From contig CP137671.1 of assembly GCA_037976565.1 (NCBI GenBank), positions 16,508,556-16,572,555 of the forward strand: 64,000 nucleotides of DNA, given 5' to 3'. The position numbers and the translations under genes were made by a program. Position 1 is the first letter of the stretch. Each line of letters starts with the position of its first letter. The stretch comes from Mesocentrotus franciscanus. Taxonomy: Eukaryota; Echinodermata; Echinoidea; Camarodonta; Strongylocentrotidae. Under the pieces are notes generated by a model. It ran no database searches and was not told the origin of the DNA. It saw nothing but the letters and a program-made list of their open reading frames with translations. Positions 34,851-45,362 of the stretch are shown piece after piece.

Positions 34851-37845
34851 TTACTGCAATTTACCCAAAAGAAATGTCTTATACCTACGTTTAAATACAT
34901 TTACACTAGCAGAATTATAAATATGATGAGGAAGAGTGTTCCACAGAAGCGGTCCTTGGAAAATAACTATTTTTTGGTTTAGTAATGTACGAGTCAATGG
35001 CAAATGAAATTTGTTAGCATTTCTAGTATTATAACTATGAATATTACAGTTTAATATAAACAACTTGGAAATGGAATCAGGAAGAAGATTGTGATGACAT
35101 AAATACATAAAAACACCTACTTGTAATAAATATACATCCCTATATTGCAACATGTTTAATGAGTTAAAAATTGGATTGGTATGAGCAAGAAAAGAAGAAT
35201 GATTAATAATTCTTATTGCACGTTTTTGCAATTTAAACAACCTATCTTGATAAATTAAAGCAGCATTGCCCCAGACAATAATAGCATAATGTAAGTAAGG
35301 GTACACAATTGCATAGTATATCATTTTGAGAATATTTTTAGGAAGAGATTTCAATCTGAACATGACACCAATACTTTTAGACAATTTGTTGCAGATGTTA
35401 CCAATATGATTAGACCAAGAGAGGTTATCATCAATAAAAACACCCAAGAACCTTGCTGAAGAAACTCTCTGAATATTTACATTACCAAGTTTGATTGTTA
35501 TTGAATCTTTATTAAGTTTCTTCTTGGTAAAAATCATAAAATTTGTTTTCTTTTCATTAATGGAAAGTTTATTAGCGTAAAACCATTGAACAATTAATCT
35601 AATCTCAATATTAAATGTAGTTTCAAGAGTATGTTTGTTTTTGTGTGAAAGGAAAATACTGGTGTCATCTGCGAACAGAATACATTTCAAAATATTTGAA
35701 GCATAAACAATGTCATTTATATACAAAATAAATAAAAGTGGTCCAAGAATGGAACCTTGTGGCACTCCACATCTAATAAGCTGTAACTGTGATTTGTTTC
35801 TATTTAATGTGACAAATTGTTTTCGATTTGATAAATAACTTTTAAATAATTTCAATGTTATACCCTTGATTCAATACATATACAATTTCTCTAACAAAAT
35901 ACTATGGTCAAGCGTGTCAAATGCTTTTGAGAGATCAAGGAATAAGCCAATTGTTGTTTCTTCATTATCTATTGCACTTCCCACTTTATGAAAAAAATCT
36001 ATCAGAGCTGAAGATGTTGAGTGCCCTGCTCTAAATCCATACTGGCTATTATTTATAATATTGCACTTTGTAATAAAATTTAAAAGTCTGGTATATATAC
36101 ATCTTTCAAAAATTTTGGAAAAAACAGGTAAAACAGAAATTGGACGATAATTAGACATCACTTCTGGTGGACCACTTTTAAAAATTGGTGTAACTCGAGC
36201 TATCTTTAACGATGTAGGAAACTCTCCACATTTAAGGCATTGGTTGAATATTGCACTGAGATGTTCACTTATGTTATGTATAATCCGTTTTATTACTTTG
36301 ATATCTATTTCATCATAACCTGTACTAGAATTAGGCTTAAGTTTGTCTACAATATCTATAATTTCTTTACTAGTAATAGGTTTAAAAAATGCAGTTTGAT
36401 CATTTTGAAATACATAATTTTTAAAATCATTATTGCACGATAAAAAGAAAGGTTCAAGTTATGACCAATGTTTACAAAATGTTCATTCAAAATGTTACAA
36501 ATTTCCATGTCAGTTGTAATATTTTTTCCTTTACATTGAATAGATTTGATAACAGATTTCTTGTTCTGCTTACCAAGAGCCTGATTGATAACGTTCCATG
36601 TTTTTTCATGTTCCCTTTATTATTCCGAAATTTGTTTCCATAATACGCTCTTTTCGCACTTTTTATCATGTTCGTTACTTTATTACGACATTTTTTATAA
36701 ACATCCTTTCTATATACAGTAGGATTTTTCAAATATAACTTATATAATCTATTTTTCTTTGTATTTAACTTACGAATATCGTTTGTAAACCAAGGTTTGT
36801 CCTTACGCTTTTTTTTTAAAGATATAAATTCAATAGGAAAACAAATGTTATATGCATCCATGAATTGTCTAGTGAAATCATCATAACTCTTATCAGTATT
36901 ATTTTCATTGAGATTCCATCGTTGTAATTCCAACAAATAAGCAAATCTATAAGTATTATTATCGTGTATATCTCTTCTTTCATAAATTATTTCATCTGAA
37001 GTATTTACTTCATTTTCGCACAAACAGTAAACAGGAAAGTGGTCGCTTAATTCAGATAAAATAATACCTACATGGGTTTGGCAAGAATCATTTGTAATAA
37101 TGTTATCAATCAGGGATATGGAGTGTTCGTTTACACGAGTCGGATATTTCACAAGAGGGAACATGGAATACAACATTAACATCTCTAGAAAATCATTAAC
37201 AGATTGCACTTTACCCACCTTAAGAAGATCAATATTATAATCTCCCATTAAATACAAGGTTTTGTTTTCTTTATTTACAATATCAAAAATATTTGAGAGA
37301 GAATTATAAAACGGTTCAACTGCTTGGTCCGGTGGCCTGTAAATAACACCAATTAAAAGTCTGTGACTATCTATTTCAATGAAAGTATTTTCTATATAAG
37401 AAGTATTTACATCTAAGTCATGACGTCGCTTAAAAGAAATGTTAGATCGTATAAAAATTCCAGTACCACCTCCTCTTCTATTGCAACGATTATTATTAAC
37501 AAACTCATAATTATCTAAGTTATACAAGGATTGGGGTGATGTTTCTGTGAGCCATGTTTCCGTAATACCAATCACTGACATTTGCATATTCAAAGAGTTA
37601 AAAAATAAGGACATTGCATCTTAGTTACAACTTAAACTTCTGATGTTTACATGAAGCAAGGATAGTTTATGATTGAAAGATTTTGTGGTTTTTTTATCAA
37701 ATATAAATGTGCTAAATTCCTCGGGTGTAAGATAAGATATTGATGGCTTACTGACACCATCCTGATCTGCCGGTGATAAATATTCATGTAAAGTATCCAA
37801 ATCAGTATGCTCAAGACATTTTGCAACAAGACTTTGGCAAGACAT
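34851..37845 (-). pseudogene. LINE ORF2: endonuclease plus reverse transcriptase, interrupted
   Basis: The product would nick DNA and reverse-transcribe the element's RNA at the target. The N-terminal apurinic-type endonuclease shows LLHVNIRSLS, GITETWL, VIYRPPDQ, MGDYNIDLL and SDHFPVY. The RT domain shows NYRPISVLPVFSKIFERCI, QYGFRAGHST, GLFLDLSKAFDTLDHSILL, GVPQGSILGPLLFILYIND and the catalytic FADD (LFADDTSIF). The C-terminal block has RAIRIINHS, HSYNTRNA and FQGPLLWNTLPHHIY, ending at TAA 34,851-34,853. Breaks: TAA at 37,621-37,623 in the endonuclease start; loss of one A (T6 run at 36,601-36,606 on the plus strand); loss of one A near 36,459-36,460; TGA at 35,871-35,873 just before the LKLFKSYLSNRKQ motif. 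All catalytic motifs survive. The first Met, 151 bp beyond the ORF1 stop, is the likely start. Family identification is firm; clade is less so. Confidence 0.93.
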
Positions 37846-37996
37846 AACTACACAATACTACAAACAAATATATCAATATGTAACAATGAGTAAAATAGTA
37901 AAAAAAAATATCTTAAAAAGCTGTTAATAATCGGTGGAGAAAATAGAAGAGCCGCTAAGAGGAGCCATTTTAGATTTCAGTGTCTGTTTTCAGTGT

Positions 37997-38809
37997 TCAT
38001 TTCTTTTCCAGCTTTCTCAGATCGTCAGCACTTCTAATGAGGTGCTTCTTTGATTTTCCATTCTCGCTAGTCACAGCCACGAAGATCCGGCCATCCATTG
38101 ACCATGCTGATGTCACTATATCAATCTTCTGCGCTTCATGCAGAAGACCGCTGTTCCTTGGTGTTAAATCCTCGTGGATTGACTGTCCTGTTCCTTTCAA
38201 CTTTCTTCTGCTTCTCATGAAGAGCTCGCGTTTTTTGTAGGAACAAAATTTGACAATGACTGCGCGGCCCTTCCTCTTGTCTGTCGGCGCTGATCCAACT
38301 CGGTGGCTTCGGTCGATGTCGCCTGTATTGACGCTTACTCCAATCTTCTTTGCGACATCCATAATGATTTCAACAGTACTTTCATTTGGTGTTTCCGGTT
38401 TTAGGCTAAAAATGCGAAGGCAATTTCTTCTGGAGTATTGATGTAGGCTATTCATGTCATTGGTGAGGTGTTGTAGACTGTCTTCTTTAGCTTCCAGTTG
38501 TGTTTGCAGGCGTGTGATATGTTGTGTTCTTCCATCTCTTTCATTTTCTAGGTCCATGATAGTTGACTCCAACTTTTCGCATCGTGTCAGCAAACGTTGG
38601 TGGTTATCGGTCATATCGTCATTGAGTTTACTCAGAAGCTTCGAGTTGGTCTTTGTGTCAGATTCAAGTTGTTTTATAAGATTTTCTTGATTGTTGATTT
38701 TGTCAATTATATTGCCAAGTTTTTTTTCAAAAGCTTCCGATATACAGCTGAGAAAATCATCACTGGCAAGAATTTCCTTGAGCATTGAAGCGACCGATTT
38801 AGGAGGCAT
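37997..38809 (-). CDS. LINE ORF1: coiled-coil RNA-binding protein (L1-ORF1/Transposase_22-like)
   Basis: 270 residues, fully open, starting MPPKSVASMLKEIL. Residues ~25-120 form a long heptad-rich coiled coil (KINNQENLIKQLES through TRLQTQLEAKEDSLQHL), expected to trimerise. It runs into HQYSRRNCLRIFSL at ~122-135, the first strand of the RRM-like domain in ORF1 proteins, then DIDRSHRVG (~168) and GRAVIVKFCSYKKREL (~184), and a basic C-terminal domain (RRKLKGTGQSIHEDL onward). ORF1 proteins coat the element RNA and act as nucleic-acid chaperones. No zinc knuckle is seen. Unlike ORF2 it has no lesion. Expression would start from the 5' UTR repeats just upstream. Confidence is high that this is LINE ORF1 and not a host gene. 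Confidence 0.9.
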   Translation of the reverse strand: MPPKSVASMLKEILASDDFLSCISEAFEKKLGNIIDKINNQENLIKQLESDTKTNSKLLSKLNDDMTDNHQRLLTRCEKLESTIMDLENERDGRTQHITRLQTQLEAKEDSLQHLTNDMNSLHQYSRRNCLRIFSLKPETPNESTVEIIMDVAKKIGVSVNTGDIDRSHRVGSAPTDKRKGRAVIVKFCSYKKRELFMRSRRKLKGTGQSIHEDLTPRNSGLLHEAQKIDIVTSAWSMDGRIFVAVTSENGKSKKHLIRSADDLRKLEKK

Positions 38810-38820
38810 TGTATGTAAGC

Positions 38821-38990
38821 AAAGAACGAATCATTGAACAACAACAATACAGGTTCGAATACCAGGCAAGAGTGCAGCGACAGCGAAGATCAACGTCAGG
38901 CAAGAGAAGCGAAGAACGAATCAGTGAACAACAACAATACAGGTTCGAATGCCAGGCAAGAGAGCAGCGACAGCGAAGATCAATGTTAAT
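38821..38990 (-). repeat. Tandem 90-bp repeat in the LINE 5' UTR
   Basis: Two adjacent copies (from about 38,821 and 38,911; plus-strand landmarks ACAACAACAATACAGGTTCG and GCGACAGCGAAGATCAA) lie directly upstream of the ORF1 start. The second is slightly shorter. Tandem 5' UTR monomers act as promoter units in some vertebrate L1 families; a promoter role here is inference. Confidence 0.7.
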
Positions 38991-39203
38991 CAATGTCAAT
39001 AAAGAAAGCAGTACACATGAATTGGAGTAGATGGGACTCAACAAAATTTTACTTACAAAATCACAGTTTGCTTCAAACGAATGTCAGTCAAGTTCCAACG
39101 TTTATTTCAATTAATGCTCCAAAAATGTGCGGCAGAGTAGTCCACAGATACAGATTTACATGTTCGTGTAAAACGTTTGTCATAAAAACGAAATAATAAG
39201 TCT

Positions 39204-39944
39204 GTTTTCGATGCATACAATCTGGTGGTTGAACTCTCTCTCTCTCTCTCTATACAAATAGGCAATTGTATGGTATCTGAAACAATATGAAAGTGTTGAG
39301 ATTTGGGGGGTACAATCTATCACTATTCTATTAGTATAATAAATATAATAAATAATACATGTTCTTCGATAGTTCTACACAAGAACTGTAGCGTATCTAT
39401 GGGGATGCAGAAAGGAAACGTGCACTTATCAGAAGGGAAATGGACACAAATTAGAGAAGAAAAGGAGCAAAGTAAAAAAAGGCATTCATAAGAGATGAAA
39501 GTGGGGCACTTCTCGCACCTGAAAAGGGGCGCTCACCAGAGATGAAAAAACAACACTTATGACAACGGAAAAGGGGCACCTATCAGATCCTAATAGGGAA
39601 ATTTATCACAGGTGAAAGGGGCATTTATGAAAGAGGAAAGGGCACTTCTACATAGAAAAGGGGGAAATTTTCAAAATAAAGCGGGTATTTTACTATGTAA
39701 AAAGAGGCACTTTAGGGGTAGTGGAAAAAATTTGGGGCACTGAGTGCCACGTCTGCATAATAAGTACCAACGATGGTAGCCTGTCTTGACTCATACTAAC
39801 TTGCTCTCATGTAAGTGTGATCAAGCGCTTCAGTGTGCTTGCACTTCTTTTGCACTCACACGAGGTAACAGAAAATGGTGCAGGCCAGTTGCAGTAGTGT
39901 TCTGAGTATATGCTACTGCCCCCCCCCCCCACTTGCTGTTAGTC
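39204..39944. other. Degenerate minisatellite and unassigned flank
   Basis: 39,385-39,740 carries loose repeats of AAAAGGGGCACTTATCA-like motifs at 20-35-bp spacing. The same motif family fills 42,420-43,110 inside the transposon of the LRR array. A (CT)n run sits at 39,233-39,250. No exon was recognised here, so the upstream exons of the LRR gene are not in this stretch. Confidence 0.5.
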
Positions 39945-40236
39945 ATGTCGCAGTCCTGATTGGATCAATCAAAACATACTGTTCACCTCTGTCATTACAT
40001 ATCAGTAATGAATAAACACCACATCAGTCTCAAAAGAATACAGGAACTATTGAGACTTGGGATAATTTTGGGTGTGAAGACTTGAACATCATTACAAAAT
40101 TATATGGAGGTGTTGAGATTTAATTTCATTGCGGCAACGACATTTATATTATTTTTAACATATTGCTGAAGTTTGAATATAGTTTTGATGGGTTGTTGGT
40201 AATTATTCTTTCAACATAATGTTGGTATCATAACAG

Positions 40237-40404
40237 ATTGAGACTCTTTACATCCCTGCTTGGAATCTCAGTGAACGTCCCTCTGCATCGAGTGATTTCG
40301 CTCAGTTCTTCTGTAAGATGACTCATTTGAAGGACCTGACACTCCGTGGTCAGTATCACGATGACTTCTACTCAACATCGTCATCGATGGCATCATCTGC
40401 AAAG
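40237..40404 (+). CDS. LRR cassette exon 1 (56 codons)
   Basis: Acceptor TATCATAACAG and donor AAG|GTATTG bound 168 bp that are open in phase 0 at both ends. The product begins IETLYIPAWNLSERPSASSD, continues FAQFFCKMTHLKDLTLRGQ and ends YHDDFYSTSSSMASSAK. It comprises two 28-residue LRRs of the ribonuclease-inhibitor/NLR type (LxxLxI / LxxLxL spacing), which would form a horseshoe recognition surface. Its closest relatives are the four following cassettes; it differs from cassette 5 in 13 amino-acid-changing and 2 silent codons. Being symmetric in phase, it can be skipped or repeated without frame damage. The preceding exon is not identified. The host gene is probably an NLR-like or related LRR receptor; that assignment is inference. 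Confidence 0.8.
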
Positions 40405-41044
40405 GTATTGATTTTATCATATTTGTTAGGACTCTTAGCAAATCACTACATGTTTTGTTATACTCGAGGTGTACTCTTTCATATATAGTCAAACACAAGT
40501 GTACAATTTAAGTCTCCCTATTGGTACACCGTTAAGGGGAATCAGGTAGGAAAAGTTGAACGTTTCAGGAAGTGGATGCAAAAAGTGAACTTTCTGTCAT
40601 AATACAGTGTACAAAAACAGAGTGAAGATTATTAGATTGATAGTCGGAATAAGATATACGATATTTTTTTTATTTCATATGACAATTGGGAGTGCTACAG
40701 AATTGCTGATGGAGAGTCAGCTTTTTCATTTGTGAATATTGAAGAGACTAAATAGAATAATTAAAAGAACCTACAATAATGTAAAATCAAATATCTTCAA
40801 CCCCATTGGTTATATTTCTGTATTCCTTTGGGAACTGCAAATTGTACATATTTATTTGTTTTGACACTTTTGTGTTTGGTAAAATCACATTTTCAAAGTA
40901 CTGTTTCAATCAAATGTAAGAATAACGTATTGCTTTTGTAAATAAATAGGAGGGCAACCGTAACATGGTGTAATGTTGAACAATATTTTAAAGTACTGTA
41001 ATGTCACCAATTGTATATCCAACATACTTTTACTATTGTTACAG

Positions 41045-41080
41045 ATTAAGACTTGACATCCACTATGTGTATCACCCCAC
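41045..41080 (+). pseudogene. Relic half-cassette in unit 1
   Basis: TTGTTACAG followed by ATTAAGACTTGACATCCACT imitates the acceptor and first ~20 bases of a cassette (ATTGAGACTCTTGACATCCC-like), but bases are missing and the frame meets a stop. It sits ~808 bp after the cassette start. The same relic stands at the equivalent position of every unit, so it predates the unit duplication. It may be an old decayed exon. Confidence 0.45.
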
Positions 41081-41700
41081 CCCTCACCCATTACGATGTG
41101 CCAATGCAGTAGAGTCAGTTAGATAACCAAATCATACGGCTTGGGAAATCCCTTCTTTCTGACAATCGTGGTCCCATCAATATATCATGTTGTCAATATA
41201 AAACACAATCAGGGTGTTCAGGTTCCCCTGATTGAACGCACACGTTTTCCTTCAAGAGTAGTCTGTTTGAGGACAGGTTTGCGAACGTCATGACTTCTTT
41301 TTTTCCTCCTTTGTTCTGTAAGACTCTAGATCATGAGCCAAACCCCACTACTTCCTCAGTCAACAGGTCAATATGATCTAGAAAATATAATCTTCTTTAT
41401 CCACAATGCCACAGGCCCCGATTGGATCAATCAAAAACTCATAGATCACCTCTGTCATTACCTATCAGTTATGAATAAACACCGTTATATCGGTCTGAAA
41501 AGAATCCAAGAACTATCGAAAATGGTGCTAATTTCATGTGTCAAGACTTGTACATCATTATACAATATATATGATTGTGTTAAGAGTTTTTCATTGTGGC
41601 AGTTATATTAATATAAATTTAAACATATTGCTGAATCTTGACTGTAGTTTTAGTGGGTGTTGGTAATTATTCTTTTGACATGATATTACTATCATAACAG

Positions 41701-41880
41701 ATTGAGACTCTTAAAATCGAGTCTCAGGATCTCAGTGAACGTCCCTCTGCATCACGTGATCTCGCTCAGTTCATCTGTAAGATGCCACATTTGAAGAGCC
41801 TGATATTTGGTTATTATAACGAGATCTTTTTTCACGATAACTTCTACTCAACATCTTCGTCGATGGCATCATCTGCAAAG
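41701..41880 (+). CDS. LRR cassette exon 2 (60 codons, four-residue insertion)
   Basis: Same acceptor (ATCATAACAG) and donor (AAAG|GTATTG) as cassette 1; 180 bp, phase 0 to 0, open. It begins IETLKIESQDLSERPSASRD and reads LAQFICKMPHLKSLIFGYYN before EIFFHDNFYSTSSS. Relative to the other four it has four extra residues in the second repeat, at the loop after the β-strand (GYYNEIFFHDN in place of GQYHDD). The insertion lies exactly where the other cassettes differ in sequence. The framework SERPSASRDLAQFICKM is unchanged. Confidence 0.8.
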
Positions 41881-42010
41881 GTATTGATTTTATTTTATAT
41901 TTTAGAACTCTAAGCAAATCGAAACATGTTTTGTTATACTGGAGGGGTACTCTTTCTGATATAGTCAAACGCAAGTGTACAATTTTACTCTCCCTATCGG
42001 TACATCGTTA

Positions 42011-43264
42011 TGTCCGCGTCACACTGTCCCGAAGTTGACATAAGATGGACACACGATGAAGGAAATTTGAACTTCGCACGAAGATGGCCCCGAACTTGGT
42101 CAACAGCCAACCAACAGCCGAAGCAAGTACGATGCCTACAGAGGGTCACACGATGGCACCGAACCGCACACGAATGCAACACGAAGATGTGAATTTTTAT
42201 TAAGGAGTTTACCCGCAGGCCACACGAAGGCCACACGAAGGCCACACGATGGCTACACGACGTCGTATAGAGAGTACGATGCGTTCCAACTAGGTCACGG
42301 AGGCGTCACGTGACCTCCCGATGGTATAAAACCTTCGACCGACGGTGGGAAATTCAATTGCTGATCGGAGATTAATGATGCTCAGAGCAGGGGCGTCGGA
42401 GCGACTTCCAAAGTGGGGGAAGGGACAACAAAAAAGGGCACTTTCTGTAATAAGGGCACCTACAAAGGGAAATGTCAAAGCGAAAATATAAAATTTGTTA
42501 GACATCGGTATATACCCCTACATTGTGGTTACATTAACTGGGATGCTTGCAATATTTATTTCTCATTATTCATCATACAAGATTTTGTTTAAGCATCATA
42601 CTTTGGTGTGATAGTCTGAATATTCATATGCGAGCGTGGAAAAATGTGTGGTCGCAGTGCAGAAATTACATCTTATCAAGAGAATAAAATCCAATCCTGA
42701 TGGGGTTATACTCACATTCTCATAACGGAAGACTGAAAAGACCTTTGATAAATAACATAATTATATCATCTACGAATGCAAGTGAGTGTAGCGAGCGAGC
42801 TTTTTTGGGGGAATTGCCCTTAGTCACTTTGTGGCACGTTTAATAAGAGAAGAAAAGGGGACACTTATCGAAAGGGATGACACACCTATTTCTGATACCT
42901 GAAAAGAGGCACTCACCAGGGATTAAAAAAGGCACTTATGAGAACGGTATCAATGGGCATTTGTCGACGGAATTGGGGCACCCATCATATTTTTATAGAG
43001 ACATTCATAAGAGTTGAAAATGGGCATTTATGAAAAGGGGATAGGTCCCTTATTAGAAAGGAAAAGGGGCACGTATCATTGTTAAAAAGAAAATTGTCAG
43101 AGTTGTAAAGGGGCACTTATCGCCTCGGCGGTCATACAATTGCTTCAGATGCCCTCACGAATAGCCCGATATGGCCCGATGTGTTTACGATCAGAGCCGA
43201 ATTTGAAATTTTACTACATCGTGTGTCCATCTTATGTCAACTTCGGGACAGTGTAACGCGGGCA
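42011..43264. mobile_element. 1,254-bp TIR element with TTA duplication, PIF/Harbinger-like
   Basis: The left end TGTCCGCGTCACACTGTCCC and inverted right end TGCCCGCGTTACACTGTCCC continue as a terminal inverted repeat of 48 bp with 46 matches (42,011-42,058 and 43,217-43,264). It is flanked by TTA on both sides (42,008-42,010 and 43,265-43,267); a 3-bp TWA duplication is typical of PIF/Harbinger. Sister units lack this block and read GGTACACCGTTAAGGGAAAG straight through, so this is a clean insertion polymorphism between units. No transposase frame exists: it is non-autonomous. It contains CCACACGAAGG direct repeats near 42,220-42,255 and a nested GC-rich insert. Confidence 0.82.
42388..43112. 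repeat. Nested element with GGGGCACTTATC-type minisatellite
   Basis: Inside the TIR element a block begins CAGGGGCGTCGGAGCGACTT, which resembles a hAT left end, and then consists of degenerate AAAAGGGGCACTTAT units. No inverted right end or 8-bp target duplication was found. The unit motif also occurs at 39,385-39,740 without the TIR element, so it is an independent family. Confidence 0.45.
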
Positions 43265-43764
43265 TTAGGGAAAGCAGGTAGGAAAACCTGAACGTTTCGG
43301 GGAGTGGATGCGAAAAGTGAACTTTCTGTCATAATACAAAAACAGAGTGAAGGTTATTAGATTGATAGTAAATAATATATACAATTTTTTTCATTTAATC
43401 AGAAAATTCGGAGTGCTACGGACTTGCTAATGAAGAGACAGCTATTTCAATTGTGAATACTGATAAGACTAAATAGTTTAATTTAAAAACCTACAAAAAT
43501 GAATATTCGAATCTCTTCGTCCCCGTTTGTATTATTTGTGTAACATGTTGGAAATTGCAAAGTGTTCCATGAATATTTGTTTTCACAATTTTCTGTCATG
43601 TAATATTAGTTTTTTATGTACTGATCAATCAAATGTCAAAATAAGATGTTAATTTTATAAATGAATGAGGATGGCAACTGTATCAGGATGTAAAGCATAA
43701 ACATATATTTAAGTAGCGTAATGTCAGCAATTGTGTATCCAATACAATGTTACTATTACAACAG

Positions 43765-43800
43765 CTTAAGACTTGAAATCCAGTATTCGAATCAACCCCC
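43765..43800 (+). pseudogene. Relic half-cassette in unit 2
   Basis: CAACAG followed by CTTAAGACTTGAAATCCAGT stands ~810 bp from cassette 2 once the inserted transposon is removed. It is the counterpart of the 41,045 relic, with the initial ATT replaced by CTT. Confidence 0.4.
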
Positions 43801-44459
43801 TCCCCTACCCTTTACTCATTCTGACGTCAAAATGTACTAGGGTCATAAGGATTACCGTATCATATGCCTGGGGGAAAAAAAATCCCCTCCTCTCTGACTG
43901 TCTTGGATCCACAACTATTATTTCGTCGATAACATTATTAGGGTGTTCAGGTTCTCCCCCAAATACAGCTCAAGTTTTTCTTCAAGAGTAGTGTGATTAA
44001 GGAATGGTTTACGACCATTCTGCATTCTTGTTGTATTCTCTTTTGTTCTGAAAGACTTAAGACCATGAGCCAAGTCTTTCATTCATAATTTACCCACCGT
44101 CCTCTGTCAACAGGTCCATATGATCTTAAAAATATCATTTTCTTTATCCGTTATGCCCACAGTCCCGATTGTATCAATAAAAAAGAAGACTATTGCTCAC
44201 CTCTGTCATTACCTATCAGTTATTAATTAACACCATTATGCATTATATCGGTCTCGAAAGAATCCAGGAACTATTGAAATTAGTGCTAATTTCAGGTGTC
44301 AGGACTTGTAGCTCATTACAAAATACAATGTGATTGTGTTAAGATTTGTAATTGTGGCAACGACATTTATATGATTTTGAACAAATTGCTGAATTTTGAA
44401 TATATTTTTGATGGGTTTTTAGTAATTATTCATTTAACATAATGTTGGTATCATAACAG

Positions 44460-44627
44460 ATAGAGAGACTTGACATCCCTGCTTGTGATCTCAGTGAACG
44501 TCCCTCTGCATCCTGTGATCTCGCTCAGTTAATCTGTAAGATGACACATCTGAAGGACCTGACACTCAACGGTCAGTATCACGACAACTTCTACTCAACA
44601 TCGTCATCGATGGCATCATCTGCAAAG
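44460..44627 (+). CDS. LRR cassette exon 3 (56 codons)
   Basis: Acceptor TATCATAACAG, donor AAAG|GTATTG, 168 bp, phase 0 to 0, open. It begins IERLDIPACDLSERPSASCD, continues LAQLICKMTHLKDLTLNGQ and ends YHDNFYSTSSSMASSAK. It differs from cassette 4 by 11 amino-acid-changing and 3 silent codons. R3, D5 and C9 lie in the first β-strand region; N37 lies in the second. Everything after FYSTSSS is identical to its neighbours at the nucleotide level. Confidence 0.8.
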
Positions 44628-44660
44628 GTATTGATTTGATCATATTTGTTAGGACTCTAA

Positions 44661-44799
44661 AGCCTCGGTCACAAATGCCATTACGAACTGCTACGAACGC
44701 CGTACGAACGATTTTCAGACAATGGAAATTCGGAAAGACAATGGAAAAACGGAGATTCGTACGAAATTATCGTTCGTACGGACCTTTGTGACCGTAGCA
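44661..44799. mobile_element. 139-bp MITE with TWA target site
   Basis: The left end AGCCTCGGTCACAAATGCC and inverted right end TGCTACGGTCACAAAGGTCC share GGTCACAAA and most neighbouring bases. It is flanked by TAA (44,658-44,660) and TTA (44,800-44,802). Sister units read GGACTCTTAGCAAATCACTA without interruption. The interior holds CGTACGAAC inverted motifs. It is non-coding and probably PIF/Harbinger-like; the mismatch in the 3-bp duplication leaves the superfamily uncertain. Confidence 0.65.
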
Positions 44800-45362
44800 T
44801 TAGCAAATCACTACATGTTTTGATATACTGGAGGTGTACTCTTTCCAATCTAATCAAACGCAAGTGTACAATTTAACTCTCCCTATTGGTACACCGTTAA
44901 GAGAAAACAGGTAGGAAAAGTTGAACGTTTCCGGAAGCGGATGCGAAAAGTGAACTTTCTGTCATAATACAAAAAGAGAGTGAAAGTTATAAGATTGATA
45001 GTAAATAATATATACATTTTTTTTCATTTAATCGGAAATATCGGAGTGCTACGGACTTGCTAATGGAGAGACAGCTATTTCAATTTTGGAAAAAATGAAT
45101 ATTCGAATCTCTTCGTCCCCGTTATTATTATTTGTGTAACATGTTAGAGACTGCAAAGTGTTCCATGAATATTTGTTTTCACAATTTTCTATCATGTAAT
45201 ATTAGTTTTTTTATGTACTAATTCAATCAAATGTCAAAATAAGATATTCATTTTATAAATGAATGAGGATGGCAACTGTATCAGGATGTAAAGCGTAAAC
45301 ATATATTTAAGTAGCGTAATGTCAGCAATTGTGTATCCAATACAATTTTACTATTATAACAG

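Larger units (their letters stand above)
34553..39194 (-). mobile_element. Nearly complete LINE, CR1/L2 group
   Basis: Read on the minus strand: a 5' UTR with a 90-bp tandem repeat (38,821-38,990), ORF1 (38,809-37,997), ORF2 (37,845-34,851), a ~260-bp 3' UTR and an AATAAA signal followed by (TTGAA)n at 34,561-34,585. ORF2 has the endonuclease-RT order and C-terminal block of the CR1/L2/Jockey group. A tentative 9-bp target duplication AATAAGTCT is found at 34,544-34,552 and 39,195-39,203; the eight bases between it and the TTGAA tail make this uncertain, so the outer limits are approximate. Two nonsense codons and two single-A losses are the only lesions seen in ~3 kb of ORF2, suggesting a recent insertion. 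It lies immediately left of the LRR cassette array, in opposite orientation. Confidence 0.9.

Noticed and set aside
36240..38788. Plus-strand frames across the LINE
   Set aside because: They are shadows of ORF1 and ORF2, which have clear motifs on the minus strand.
42388..43264. Complete hAT element nested in the TIR element
   Set aside because: Only a CAGGGGCG-like left end was found; no inverted right end or 8-bp duplication.
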